From Herbaspirillum sp. ST 5-3 (GTDB taxonomy: Bacteria > Pseudomonadota > Gammaproteobacteria > Burkholderiales > Burkholderiaceae_D), in the NCBI RefSeq assembly GCF_004804275.1, contig NZ_STGI01000001.1, forward strand, positions 620,001 through 684,000: a stretch of 64,000 nt of DNA. The letters run 5' to 3'. A model generated the notes under the pieces. That model had not been told where the DNA came from. It worked only from the letters and a program-made list of their open reading frames with translations, and made no database searches. The position numbers were made by a program, and so were the translations under genes. This document shows, one piece after another, positions 52,340-61,584 of the stretch (positions within the stretch are counted from its first letter, which is position 1; each line of letters starts with the position of its first letter).

Positions 52340-53377
52340 ATGGAAGCATTGCTCAAGCATCTGGTGGACATGACTTGCCAGCGTGACCACGTCCTGCTCG
52401 ATACCTCGGTGGTAACGGCCTTGCACGAACTGGTCGGCGCGCAGCAGGTCCGGGTGCACGAGATTTTCCGTTTCCGCCATGAGCTGTTCCTGCGGCCGCG
52501 CGTCTGGATCAAGGACGACAAGGTGATTTCGGCGGAAGAGACGCTGGACATGGAAACCAGCGGCGAGCCGATCAACACCTATCCATTCCTGGTCGACGGC
52601 ATCAAGCAGCGCAAGAACTGCGTCGAGCAAACGGCTGATGACGGCTCCCAGACCTTGTGGCTGCCGGTCTGGCTGAACGACAAGGTCAGCACCTGCATCG
52701 AGGTCAGCAACCCGACCCCCTACAACAGCGACACGCTGCACATGATCGACGGCATCCTCAGCGTCTATCGCAATTATCAGAACATCCTCGACTACAGCGA
52801 ACGCGACTCGCTGACCGGCCTGCTCAACCGCAAGACCTTCGACGAGAAGTTTTCCAAGCTCCTGTCCTGCGCAATGCTGGAAAGCACGCCCAAGGACCAG
52901 CAGGAGCGCCGTCATCAGCACGACGGCAACATCAAGCAGTGGCTGGCGGTGGTTGACATCGACCATTTCAAGCGCGTCAACGACCAGTTCGGCCATCTGT
53001 ACGGCGACGAGGTGCTGATCCTGGTAGCGAACCTGCTGCGCTCCTCGTTCCGCTCGCAGGACCGCGTGTTCCGCTTCGGCGGCGAGGAATTCGTGGTGCT
53101 CCTGCGCTCGACCACGCTGGATGACGCGCGCAAGATCTTCGACCGCTTCCGCGCCAACGTCGAACAGCATGAATTCCCCCAGGTCGGCAAGGTCACGGTC
53201 AGCGTCGGCTTTGCCAGCATTTCCACCGAATCGCCGGTGGTCATTCTCGGACACGCCGACCAGGCTTTGTACTACGCCAAGGCCAACGGCCGCAATCGCG
53301 TCTGTTATTACGACGAACTGGTCAGCAGCGGCGAACTGCACTCCGAAGTCTCGAACGTCACCGTCGAATTCTTTTAA
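52340..53377 (+). CDS. GGDEF diguanylate cyclase
   Basis: Soluble protein of 345 residues. The N-terminal half (about 1-150) is a GAF-like sensory region without membrane helices. The GGDEF domain (about 155-330) begins DSLTGLLNRKTFDEKF, has the active-site GGEEF and the inhibitory RxxD site RSQD five residues before it, so it should be an active, feedback-inhibited cyclase. It contains an insertion of about 20 residues (LESTPKDQQERRHQHDGN) between the first two motifs. It is convergent with the EamA transporter gene. Confidence 0.88.
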   Translation: MEALLKHLVDMTCQRDHVLLDTSVVTALHELVGAQQVRVHEIFRFRHELFLRPRVWIKDDKVISAEETLDMETSGEPINTYPFLVDGIKQRKNCVEQTADDGSQTLWLPVWLNDKVSTCIEVSNPTPYNSDTLHMIDGILSVYRNYQNILDYSERDSLTGLLNRKTFDEKFSKLLSCAMLESTPKDQQERRHQHDGNIKQWLAVVDIDHFKRVNDQFGHLYGDEVLILVANLLRSSFRSQDRVFRFGGEEFVVLLRSTTLDDARKIFDRFRANVEQHEFPQVGKVTVSVGFASISTESPVVILGHADQALYYAKANGRNRVCYYDELVSSGELHSEVSNVTVEFF

Positions 53378-53402
53378 GCGCCGGCGGCACCACGCACGCA
53401 GT

Positions 53403-54311
53403 TCATTGCGTGGACGTGTTCGCCCTCAGCGACCTGCCGGCCGGCTTCGGCGCGGCCCGGGCGGTGGTCAGCAGCAGCACGCTGCCGAGAATGATCGCCA
53501 TGGCCACCGTTTCGCGCGTGCCCAGCGATTCATTCGCCAGCCATACGCCCAGCACCACGGCAATCACCGGATTGACATACGCATAGCTCGACGCCAGCGC
53601 GGGCGGCACCTTGGACAACAGATACATGTAAGCCGAGAAGCCGGCCAGTGAACCGGCCGTGACCAGGTAAGCCCACGCGAACAGCGCGCGCTCGTCGAGC
53701 GTGACGATCGCTTCGCCCCGCAGCAAGCCGACGCACAGCAGGAAGCTTCCACCAACCAGCATTTCGCTGGCAAATCCCATCGCACCCGGCGCGAGCGCCA
53801 GTTTCCTTTGCGACAGCACGGAGCCGAAGGTCCAGCATGCGACAGCGCCGGCCAGCGCAAGCACGCCTATCGGCTGCGCGGCAAAGTCGCCACTCCCGGC
53901 AAGCAGGACCGCCCCGGCAAAACCGGCTAGGATGCCGGCCCACTCGCGTCCGCTCGGCCAGTCGCCGAACAAGCCCGACCATAGCGCGAACATGAGCGGC
54001 GAGCTTGCGATGAATACCGCGGTCAGGCCGGATGAGACGTATTGCTGCGCTACCGCGGTGAGGCCCATGCCGCAGCCGAGCAGGAGGATGCCGACGATCC
54101 CTGCATCGCGCCATTGCCTGAAGGTGGGAAACGCCGCGCCGCGCAGCTTGAGCCAGGCGAACAGCACTCCGCCCGCCGCCAGGAAGCGCGTTCCCATCAA
54201 CAGGAACGGAGGAAAGGAATGCAAGGCGAAGTGAATCGCCAGGTAGGTCGAGCCCCAGACCAGGTAGACAGTGATCAGGGCCAGCAGCACGAATTTGGGG
54301 AGGGTACGCAT
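53403..54311 (-). CDS. EamA/DMT-family transporter
   Basis: Inner-membrane protein of 302 residues with about ten helices in two EamA repeats (about 5-135 and 145-285). The pattern VYLVWGSTYLAIHFAL and YAYVNPVIAVVLGVWLANESL is typical of YedA-like exporters of amino acids or metabolites. The start at 54311 (MRTLPKFVLLAL) begins the first helix; the longer frame is not supported. It is divergent from an Lrp/AsnC regulator, a common pairing for amino-acid exporters. Confidence 0.87.
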   Translation of the reverse strand: MRTLPKFVLLALITVYLVWGSTYLAIHFALHSFPPFLLMGTRFLAAGGVLFAWLKLRGAAFPTFRQWRDAGIVGILLLGCGMGLTAVAQQYVSSGLTAVFIASSPLMFALWSGLFGDWPSGREWAGILAGFAGAVLLAGSGDFAAQPIGVLALAGAVACWTFGSVLSQRKLALAPGAMGFASEMLVGGSFLLCVGLLRGEAIVTLDERALFAWAYLVTAGSLAGFSAYMYLLSKVPPALASSYAYVNPVIAVVLGVWLANESLGTRETVAMAIILGSVLLLTTARAAPKPAGRSLRANTSTQ

Positions 54312-54417
54312 ATTGTTTTTCGAAGAAGTATGCGAACAGTGTATGCGCCAAAATGTCCATTTTGAATGGATAATGCAAGGCAAAACCACTCCTTAACCTT
54401 GTCTTTCATTGAAATAA

Positions 54418-54876
54418 ATGGGTTTGACCATGAAAATCGAATTTGACGCGATGGACGCCAAAATCCTCGAAATCCTGCAGGGCGATGCGCGGACCACGCT
54501 GGCCGAAATCGGCCGCCGCATCCACATGAGCCAACCTGCCGTTGCGGAGCGGGTCAAGCGCATGGAAGCCGCCGGCGTCATCACCGGCTACCATGCGCGC
54601 ATCAATCCGGCGGCGCTCGGTTACGGCATCACCGCCTTCATCCGCGTCTCCAGGCGCAGCCATGAAACGCCGGTCGAGGTGGTCGCCGCGCAAGTGCCTC
54701 AGATCGTTGAATGTCACTCGATCACCGGCGACGACTGCAGTATCGTCAAGGTGGTGGCCTCCTCGGTCGGCGAGCTCGAAAAGGTGATTGTCGAACTGAC
54801 ACGCTGCGGCGTGACCTCGACCTCGCTGATCCTGTCTTCCTGTATCGAACGCAAGGCGATCAAGCCGGTCGGCTAA
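54418..54876 (+). CDS. Lrp/AsnC-family regulator
   Basis: Regulator of 152 residues with an N-terminal HTH (LAEIGRRIHMSQPAVAERVKRME) and a C-terminal RAM domain that binds amino acids and forms octamers (ECHSITGDDCSIVKVVA). The start may be the ATG at 54418 or at 54430. It probably controls the divergent EamA transporter, whose start is about 106 bases away. Confidence 0.88.
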   Translation: MGLTMKIEFDAMDAKILEILQGDARTTLAEIGRRIHMSQPAVAERVKRMEAAGVITGYHARINPAALGYGITAFIRVSRRSHETPVEVVAAQVPQIVECHSITGDDCSIVKVVASSVGELEKVIVELTRCGVTSTSLILSSCIERKAIKPVG

Positions 54877-55008
54877 GGCCGGCTGATATTCGGTTAGCAG
54901 GCTGTTTTCGCGCGCTTTGACCTAGCGCAACGAAATCGGTATCGGGACGGACTACTTTCCGCATTACAAGGAATCATCTTTTCCTCGCTGCGCCCCGAAA
55001 GGACTGAA

Positions 55009-56553
55009 ATGCTTAACAGGATTTCCCTCAGGTACGGCATGTATATCGGGGTCTTTGTCGCGGTGACGCCGCTGATCCTGGTGCTCTTCTTCCAGATCTT
55101 TTTCAGCAGCAGCCTGCAGCAGCGGGTAGACCACGCGCTCGGCACCTACGATGTCGGGTTGCAGGCGTCCGCGCGTTACAAGGATTTCCTCAATGGCGTG
55201 TATCGCGACGCAAGCGCCGGCAAGCTTGGCGACGACACCCTGAAAGCCTTGAACGATGCAACGCTGAAGGCGGACGAACTGGCAAAGCTCGCGCCGGGTT
55301 CCACTGCCGGAGCGGCGAGCGAGAAGCTCGGCAAGCTGCGCTCGGCACTGGCTGCGAGCAACACGCCGGAATCCGTGGCGGCGCTCAAGCCCGATGCTGC
55401 GGGTGCCGACGCGGCGCTGGCGAGCGCGGTTAGCGACATCAAGACGCAGCTGTCGGCCCTGGTCAGCGACGACAACAAGGCCGCGCGCACCAGGAGTTAC
55501 ATCCTGCTCGGCGTGGTCGGCATGACGCTCGTGCTGCTCGCCTTCGTGATTCACCAAATGGTCATCGCGGTCACCAGGCCGCTCGCGCTGGCGGTGGAAG
55601 CGGCCAAACGCGTCGCGCAAGGCGACCTCTCGCACGACATCGAAGTCGATCGCCATAATGAAATCGGCGTCTTGCAGCAAGCCCTGTGCGACATGAACCA
55701 TGCGCTCATCGCGATTGTCGGCGACGTGCGCCGCGCATCGCAGGAAATCGCGCGCGGCACCGAGGAAATCGCCAACGGCAACAACGACTTGTCGCGCCGC
55801 ACCGAGCAGCAGAGCGCCAGCCTGGAAGAAACGACGTCCAGCATGGCGCAACTGACCGTGGCCGTCGGCCATAACGCCGACAATTCGCGCCAGGCGAACG
55901 AACTCGCGCAAAAGGCATCGCAAGTCGCCGTCAAGGGTGGCGAGGTGGTCGAGCAAGTGGTCGGCACCATGGGTTCGATCAACGACAGCTCGCGCAAGAT
56001 CGTCGAGATCATCGGCGTCATCGAAGGCATCGCGTTCCAGACCAATATCCTCGCGCTGAATGCCGCGGTCGAAGCAGCGCGCGCCGGCGAACAGGGCCGC
56101 GGCTTCGCCGTGGTCGCCAGCGAAGTGCGCAACCTGGCGCAGCGCTCCGCCGCGGCCGCGAAGGAAATCAAGGACATGATCGGCAGCTCGGTCGACAAGG
56201 TCAACGACGGCACCCGGCTGGTCGAACAAGCGGGCAACACCATGCGCGAAATCGTCGGCGCGGTGAAGCATGTCACCGAAATGATGGCGGAAATCCAGGC
56301 GGAGTCCGCCGAACAGAAATCGGGCATCGAACAGGTGAATCAGGCGATGCGGCAGATGGATGAAATGACGCAGCAAAACGCCAGCCTGGTGGAAGAAGCG
56401 ACGGCGGCAGCCGAAACCGTGCGCGAGCAGACCGGCAAGCTTGCGGCGGCCGTTGGCAGATTCACGCTGGGCGACGACCGGATGCTTGCCGGTCCGGCGC
56501 AAATGACACCTCGACTTGTCTCGGGCACCCATCTGAAACTCGCGTCGAACTGA
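55009..56553 (+). CDS. methyl-accepting chemotaxis protein
   Basis: Chemoreceptor of 514 residues. One N-terminal helix (about 10-35), an unusually short, alanine-rich periplasmic part (about 36-165), a second helix (about 168-190), HAMP (about 192-245), and a long signalling coiled coil whose tip contains EGIAFQTNILALNAAVEAARAG. GlnGlu-rich methylation segments flank the tip. AAAGGAC precedes the ATG. The ligand is unknown; the short sensor has no recognised fold. The C-terminus lacks an obvious CheR-binding pentapeptide. Confidence 0.9.
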   Translation: MLNRISLRYGMYIGVFVAVTPLILVLFFQIFFSSSLQQRVDHALGTYDVGLQASARYKDFLNGVYRDASAGKLGDDTLKALNDATLKADELAKLAPGSTAGAASEKLGKLRSALAASNTPESVAALKPDAAGADAALASAVSDIKTQLSALVSDDNKAARTRSYILLGVVGMTLVLLAFVIHQMVIAVTRPLALAVEAAKRVAQGDLSHDIEVDRHNEIGVLQQALCDMNHALIAIVGDVRRASQEIARGTEEIANGNNDLSRRTEQQSASLEETTSSMAQLTVAVGHNADNSRQANELAQKASQVAVKGGEVVEQVVGTMGSINDSSRKIVEIIGVIEGIAFQTNILALNAAVEAARAGEQGRGFAVVASEVRNLAQRSAAAAKEIKDMIGSSVDKVNDGTRLVEQAGNTMREIVGAVKHVTEMMAEIQAESAEQKSGIEQVNQAMRQMDEMTQQNASLVEEATAAAETVREQTGKLAAAVGRFTLGDDRMLAGPAQMTPRLVSGTHLKLASN

Positions 56554-56838
56554 AGCCTGGCGCAGTCTGCCGGGCCGGAGCAATCCGGGCCGGCAGCAAA
56601 CATTGTCTTTGTTTCAATTGTCCAACCCAAGGGTTGGCGAGGTGTCTTTTTTTCTCCTGATTCACATTCCGCATTTGCCTAAGCAAGCGGCTCCGGCTTA
56701 CACTTCCATTCATGGCAATTTCGCTACGCGATTTTGCTGGTACGACCGCCACAACGGTCCTGCAATCTGGCAACCAAGCGCCTTACCCGGCGTTCTCGTT
56801 GCCAGACGCTATCCGAAAAACAATTTTGGAGACAGTTC
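56554..56838. other. intergenic region upstream of the ferredoxin oxidoreductase
   Basis: About 285 bases without a recognisable gene. The open frame of the next gene extends into it, but family similarity begins only after the ATG at 56839. Confidence 0.4.
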
Positions 56839-59800
56839 ATGCTCACCGATACAGCAGCATCCCCTGCCGGGGTGCCTGACGCCGCCTCGCGCGCCGCCAC
56901 CACCCTCGCCTCCGTCAAGCTCGACGACAAATACACCAGCACCAGCGGCAAGATTTTCATTTCAGGCATCCAGGCTTTGGTGCGCCTGCCGATGATGCAG
57001 CGCCAGCGCGATCTCGCCGCCGGGCTGCATACCGCCGGCTTCATTTCCGGCTATCGCGGCTCACCCCTGGGCGGCCTCGACGAAAGCCTGTGGAAGGCGC
57101 AAAAGCTGCTGGAAGAGAACCACATCAAGTTCGTGCCCGGCGTCAATGAAGAACTGGCCGCCACCGCCGTATGGGGCACGCAAACGGTCGATTTGATCGG
57201 CCCGGCGAAATACGACGGCGTGTTCGCCCTGTGGTACGGCAAGGGCCCGGGCGTGGACCGCTGCGGCGACGTCTTCAAGCACATGAACCATGCCGGTTCC
57301 GCCAAGCACGGTGGCGTGCTGCTGGTGGCCGGCGACGATCATGCCGCGTATTCCTCGACGCTGCCGAACCAGTCCGACCACATCTTCTCGGCCTGCATGA
57401 TCCCGATGCTGTATCCCTGCAATGTGCAGGAATACCTCGACCTCGGGCTGCACGCCTGGGCCATGTCGCGCTACGCGGGCTGCGCGGTCGGCTTCAAGGC
57501 GCTGGCCGATACCGTCGAGTCGACCGCCTCGGTCGATGCCGACCCGTTTCGCCTGCAGATCGCCTATCCAACCGACTTCATCATGCCGGAAGGCGGCCTG
57601 AACACGCGCCTGTCGACCGACACGCTGGGCGTGCAGGCGCGCAAGCAGGAAGCGCTGATGCAGGATTACAAGATCTATGCCGCACTGGCCTATGCGCGCG
57701 CCAACAAGCTCAACCACACCACCATCGACAGTCCGACGGCGCGGCTGGGCATCATCGCTTCCGGCAAGTCTTACCTCGACGTGCTCGAAGCGATGGAAGA
57801 ACTCGGCATCGACGAGAAGATGGCCGCCGATATCGGCATCCGCGTCTTCAAGGTCTCGATGCCCTGGCCGCTGGAGCCGGACAGCGTGCGCGAATTCGCG
57901 CAGGGCCTCGATGAAATCCTGGTGGTGGAAGAAAAGCGCCAGATCGTCGAATACCAGTTGAAGGAGCAGCTCTACAACTGGCGCGACGATGTGCGTCCGC
58001 GCGTGATCGGCAAGTTCGACGAGAAAGGCGAATGGGTGCATCCGCGCGGCGAATGGCTGCTGTCCCCGAAGGCCGATTTCTCGATCGCGCAGGTGGCGCG
58101 CGTGATCGCGCAACGCATCGCGCGCTTCCACACCAGCGATTTGATCAAGGCGCGCCTGACCTTCCTGGAAGCGAAGGACCAGGTGCTGTCCAAGGCGGTC
58201 AACACACCGCCCCGCCCGGCCTGGTACTGCTCCGGCTGCCCGCACAATACCTCGACCAAGGTGCCGGACGGCAGTCTCGCGCTGGCCGGCATCGGCTGTC
58301 ATGTGATGGCGACCGCGATCTATCCCGAGCACAACAAGCTGACCACGCACATGGGCGGCGAAGGCGCGCCCTGGATCGGACAGGCGGCCTTCTCCAAGCT
58401 GCCGCATGTGTTCCAGAACCTCGGCGACGGCACCTATTTCCATTCCGGCTATCTGGCGATCCGCGCGGCGGTGGCGGCGAATGTGAACATCACCTACAAG
58501 ATCCTCTATAACGATGCGGTGGCGATGACCGGCGGCCAGCCGGTGGACGGCATCACGTCGGTGCCGATGATCGCGCAGCAGATGGCGGCCGAGGGCGTCA
58601 AGCGGATTGCATTGGTGACCGAAGACTTGTTGCGTTACGCCGACCGTTCGTCCTTGCCGCAGATCGTCACCCTGCATGACCGCAAGGAACTCGACGCGGT
58701 GCAGCGCGAACTGCGCGAAGTGCCGGGCGTATCGGTGCTGATCTACGACCAGACCTGCGCAGCCGAGAAACGCCGCCGGCGCAAGAAGAATGAATATCCC
58801 GATCCGCCCAAGCGCCTGTTCATCAATGACGCGGTATGCGAAGGCTGCGGCGATTGCGGCGTGGCCTCGAACTGCACGTCGCTGATGCCGCTGGAAACCG
58901 AGTTCGGGCGCAAGCGCACCATCGACCAGTCCTCGTGCAACAAGGATTATTCCTGCGTGAAGGGCTTCTGCCCGAGCTTCGTCACGGTCGAGGGCGGCAC
59001 GGTCAGGAAGTCGAAGACCGGCGCGGCCAAGCAGGACGACTTCGGCCCGCTGCCCGACCCGGTCCTGCCGGCGTGCGATGCGTCCTTCAACATCCTGCTC
59101 AACGGCATCGGCGGCACCGGTGTGATCACCATCGGCGCGCTGATCGGCATGGCCGCGCATCTCGAAGGCAAGGGCGTGTCGGTGCTCGACATGACCGGCA
59201 TGTCGCAGAAGAACGGTTCGGTCACTTCGCACATCCGCATCAGCAAGACGCCCGGCACGATCCGCGCGCAGCGCATCGCCACCGGCGAAGCGGACCTGGT
59301 GCTGGGTTGCGACATGCTCACCGCCGGCGCGCAGGATGCGATTGCAAAGATGCGTCCGGGCCGCACGCGAGCGGTGGTCAACACGCACCAGCAGCCGACC
59401 GGGCATTTCACGAAGAACCCCGACTGGGCCTTCCCGCTGGGCGAGGTGCAGGCGCTGGTCAACGAGTCGGTCGCCAACCGGGCCGATTACATCGATGCAA
59501 CGAAGCTCGCCACGGCGTTGATGGGCGACGCGATCGCGACCAACCTGTTCATGCTCGGCTTTGCCTGGCAGAAGGGGGCGCTGCCGGTGTCCGAGGCGGC
59601 GCTGCTGCGCGCGATCGAACTGAACGGCGTGGCGGTCGAGTCCAACAAGAGAAGTTTCCTGTGGGGCCGGCGCGCGGCGGTCGATCTGGCCCGCGTCGAG
59701 CGCATCGCCCTGCCCGGCAAGCCGGTCACGCTGCACCTCGCGGAAAGCCTGAGCGGACTGGTTCAACGGCGCGTCGCCTTCCTCACCGATTACCAGGATG

Positions 59801-60399
59801 CGGACTACGCGGCGCGTTACGAGGCTCTCGTCAATACGGTGCGCAAGGCCGAAGAAGGACTCGGCAAGGGCGACAAGCTCGCGCGCGCGGTGGCGAAGGC
59901 GTACTTCAAGCTGATGGCGTACAAGGACGAGTATGAAGTCGCGCGCCTGTACACCAATGGCGAATTCGTCGAGAAGCTGAAGCAGCAGTTCGACGGCGAG
60001 TTCAGCCTGAAATTCAACCTCGCGCCGCCCTTGTTCGCGAAGAAGGATGGCAACGGGCATCTGGTCAAGGCGGAATACGGCTCGTGGATGTGGCAGGGCT
60101 TCCGCCTGCTGGCAAAGATGAAGACGCTGCGCGGCACGAAGCTGGACGTGTTCGGCTACACGGCCGAGCGCAGGATGGAACGGGCGCTGATCGAGGAGTA
60201 CCGCGACGTCATTCTGGCGCTGCTGGATCGCCTTTCCGACGACAACTACGCGCAGGCGGTGCAGATTGCCGCCCTGCCGGAGAAAGTACGCGGGTTCGGG
60301 CATGTCAAGGCGAAGGCGGTGGATCGCTACCATGCCGAGCTTGCCGAATTGCAGCAGCGGTTTGGCGAGACGGCAAAAGGCTTGTCGCACGCCGCCTGA
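56839..60399 (+). CDS. fused indolepyruvate ferredoxin oxidoreductase
   Basis: Large 2-oxoacid:ferredoxin oxidoreductase of 1186 residues that combines the IorA and IorB parts in one chain. It oxidatively decarboxylates aryl pyruvates from aromatic amino acids to aryl-acetyl-CoA. Visible: an N-terminal pyrimidine-binding domain (GKIFISGIQALVRLPMMQ, YRGSPLGGLDESL), a ThDP-binding domain with a cysteine pair in CSGCPHN and ILYNDAVAMTGGQ, an iron-sulphur part (CEGCGDCG, SCNKDYSC, FCPSF) and a gamma domain (LNGIGGTGVITIG, MTGMSQKNGSVTSH). GGAG precedes the ATG at 56839; the 35-codon upstream extension is not supported. It is a single-gene unit followed by a strong terminator. Confidence 0.9.
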   Translation: MLTDTAASPAGVPDAASRAATTLASVKLDDKYTSTSGKIFISGIQALVRLPMMQRQRDLAAGLHTAGFISGYRGSPLGGLDESLWKAQKLLEENHIKFVPGVNEELAATAVWGTQTVDLIGPAKYDGVFALWYGKGPGVDRCGDVFKHMNHAGSAKHGGVLLVAGDDHAAYSSTLPNQSDHIFSACMIPMLYPCNVQEYLDLGLHAWAMSRYAGCAVGFKALADTVESTASVDADPFRLQIAYPTDFIMPEGGLNTRLSTDTLGVQARKQEALMQDYKIYAALAYARANKLNHTTIDSPTARLGIIASGKSYLDVLEAMEELGIDEKMAADIGIRVFKVSMPWPLEPDSVREFAQGLDEILVVEEKRQIVEYQLKEQLYNWRDDVRPRVIGKFDEKGEWVHPRGEWLLSPKADFSIAQVARVIAQRIARFHTSDLIKARLTFLEAKDQVLSKAVNTPPRPAWYCSGCPHNTSTKVPDGSLALAGIGCHVMATAIYPEHNKLTTHMGGEGAPWIGQAAFSKLPHVFQNLGDGTYFHSGYLAIRAAVAANVNITYKILYNDAVAMTGGQPVDGITSVPMIAQQMAAEGVKRIALVTEDLLRYADRSSLPQIVTLHDRKELDAVQRELREVPGVSVLIYDQTCAAEKRRRRKKNEYPDPPKRLFINDAVCEGCGDCGVASNCTSLMPLETEFGRKRTIDQSSCNKDYSCVKGFCPSFVTVEGGTVRKSKTGAAKQDDFGPLPDPVLPACDASFNILLNGIGGTGVITIGALIGMAAHLEGKGVSVLDMTGMSQKNGSVTSHIRISKTPGTIRAQRIATGEADLVLGCDMLTAGAQDAIAKMRPGRTRAVVNTHQQPTGHFTKNPDWAFPLGEVQALVNESVANRADYIDATKLATALMGDAIATNLFMLGFAWQKGALPVSEAALLRAIELNGVAVESNKRSFLWGRRAAVDLARVERIALPGKPVTLHLAESLSGLVQRRVAFLTDYQDADYAARYEALVNTVRKAEEGLGKGDKLARAVAKAYFKLMAYKDEYEVARLYTNGEFVEKLKQQFDGEFSLKFNLAPPLFAKKDGNGHLVKAEYGSWMWQGFRLLAKMKTLRGTKLDVFGYTAERRMERALIEEYRDVILALLDRLSDDNYAQAVQIAALPEKVRGFGHVKAKAVDRYHAELAELQQRFGETAKGLSHAA

Positions 60400-60400
60400 C

Positions 60401-60450
60401 TCGACCTGCTTCAACCTGCGCGCCCCTGTATCAGCAGGCATGCGATGCCG
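60401..60450. repeat. 50-base sequence repeated at 61416-61465
   Basis: The segment just after the oxidoreductase stop matches the one just after the first effector gene at 37 of 50 positions without gaps. The ends are best conserved: CCTGCGCG and GCAGGC-N-TGCGATGCCG. Each copy stands before the promoter of an effector gene. It overlaps the left arm of the terminator below. Confidence 0.55.
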
Positions 60451-60484
60451 GCTTTTCCTTGCGAGGAAGGGCCGGCATTTTTTT
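60445..60484 (+). terminator. rho-independent terminator after the oxidoreductase gene
   Basis: A stem of about 15 pairs starts with ATGCCGGC paired to GCCGGCAT and continues inward through the TTCC/GGAA arms, with a small loop and a run of seven T. It isolates the following effector gene from read-through. Confidence 0.85.
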
Positions 60485-60522
60485 GGAGTGAGAACAGTCA
60501 AGACGCCACATTCTTCCTGTCT

Positions 60523-60550
60523 GGAACTGCCTTGGCTTCTCAGGCACACA
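60523..60550 (+). promoter_or_regulatory. HrpL-type hrp box before the first effector gene
   Basis: GGAACT-N15-GCACACA matches the hrp box GGAACC-N15/16-CCACNNA with one mismatch in each half and correct spacing. It lies 33 bases upstream of the ATG at 60584. Confidence 0.75.
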
Positions 60551-60583
60551 TAGTCACTGGCGAAACCTTTCTCACCCCGACCC

Positions 60584-61393
60584 ATGCCTCCCAAAATTCC
60601 TCTGTCTTCGCCCAAAGCGCAGCTTGCGGATCAGGTCCCGAACGTTCAGCATTTGAATGCGTCGGAAGCACCGAGCCCGGCCACGTCCCAGGTACGGAGA
60701 CCGAGATCCGCGAGCGACAAGCCTCTTCAGATTCAACGGGAAGCCGGACGCCCTCTTGCCTTGCAAAAAAACGCTTCACAACTCTCTGCCCATGAGAAAG
60801 CGCTCGTCAAGCAAACGTATGAAGAGAACCGCTATTACCATGGGACCGGACACAAGAAGGAAATTGAGCGAGTAGGCCTGGACACAAGGCGCAAGACCGC
60901 TGGCGCGACAAAGGCTGTCGCCGACATGCAGCTTCTTGATGAAAGTCTTGTCGACCCAGCGCGGAACTTCAATTACTTCACCCAAAACAAGGTATTGGCG
61001 AAGTATTTCGCGACGACTGCCAGCGGCGACACCAATTCTCCCGGCCTGGTAAGAGCCCTTATCAATAGAGACAGGATGCGGCTGGAGCGCGATCCCGATA
61101 TGGAAACAGACCCCGCCTCCCCGTTTTACAACGCGGCCCATCGCACATCGGCAAGCGTGCCGCCGGAATTTCTGCTGCATTCAAAAAAAGGGACCCCACG
61201 TCCGCCAACAGCCGCAATACGCGTTTTTAGAGAAAAGCTTGCCGAAAAAGGCGTAAAGCTGTCTGCCCGCGCGGCAGCTCGTTTATTGAAGCAGGAGCAA
61301 TCGGATTCTGAAGATGATTTCCCCGTTGATGGCTCCGCAGCGCAAGAAGTGGCGGATTTTCTGGGCGGCAGTGGATCGCAGGCGAAGGAGTAG
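60584..61393 (+). CDS. candidate type III effector with an ADP-ribosyltransferase-like domain
   Basis: Protein of 269 residues. The N-terminus (MPPKIPLSSPKAQL) has no acidic residue in the first 14 and the first 65 residues are rich in Ser, Pro, Gln and Ala, as in type III secretion signals. The central part carries YYHGTG (His86), NFNYFTQNKVLAKYFA (Tyr131) and SVPPEFL (Glu195). The order and context resemble the H-Y-E triad of PARP-like ADP-ribosyltransferases. The C-terminal 60 residues are charged and probably flexible. An hrp box stands in front and a second effector-like gene follows. The enzyme class is inferred from motifs; no close family was recognised. Confidence 0.68.
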   Translation: MPPKIPLSSPKAQLADQVPNVQHLNASEAPSPATSQVRRPRSASDKPLQIQREAGRPLALQKNASQLSAHEKALVKQTYEENRYYHGTGHKKEIERVGLDTRRKTAGATKAVADMQLLDESLVDPARNFNYFTQNKVLAKYFATTASGDTNSPGLVRALINRDRMRLERDPDMETDPASPFYNAAHRTSASVPPEFLLHSKKGTPRPPTAAIRVFREKLAEKGVKLSARAAARLLKQEQSDSEDDFPVDGSAAQEVADFLGGSGSQAKE

Positions 61394-61415
61394 AAGCATC
61401 AAGGGCTCGCCACGT

Positions 61416-61465
61416 TCGATCTTCTTCGGCCTGCGCGTCATCCTGACGGCAGGCCTGCGATGCCG
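61416..61465. repeat. second copy of the 50-base sequence
   Basis: Partner of 60401-60450 (37 of 50 identical). It follows the stop of the first effector gene and precedes the hrp box of the second. The spacing from repeat to hrp box differs (72 and 50 bases), so it is not part of the promoter itself. Confidence 0.55.
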
Positions 61466-61515
61466 ATATTTTTAATGGCGAGCGAGAAAAGTTGAGGGAC
61501 CATTTCCCTGCCGGT

Positions 61516-61544
61516 GGAACCGCCTCGTGAGACGGCATCACGCA
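61516..61544 (+). promoter_or_regulatory. HrpL-type hrp box before the SKWP-repeat gene
   Basis: GGAACC-N16-TCACGCA matches the hrp box consensus perfectly in the first half and with one mismatch in the second. It lies 40 bases upstream of the ATG at 61585. Confidence 0.8.
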
Positions 61545-61584
61545 TGACAAATCGGACAGCCTGGAACCAACTGAAAGCGTCTCC

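Noticed and set aside
57061-60615. Minus-strand open frame of 1184 residues opposite the ferredoxin oxidoreductase
   Set aside because: It is a shadow of the GC-rich coding frame. The plus-strand product has clear ThDP, iron-sulphur and gamma-domain motifs.
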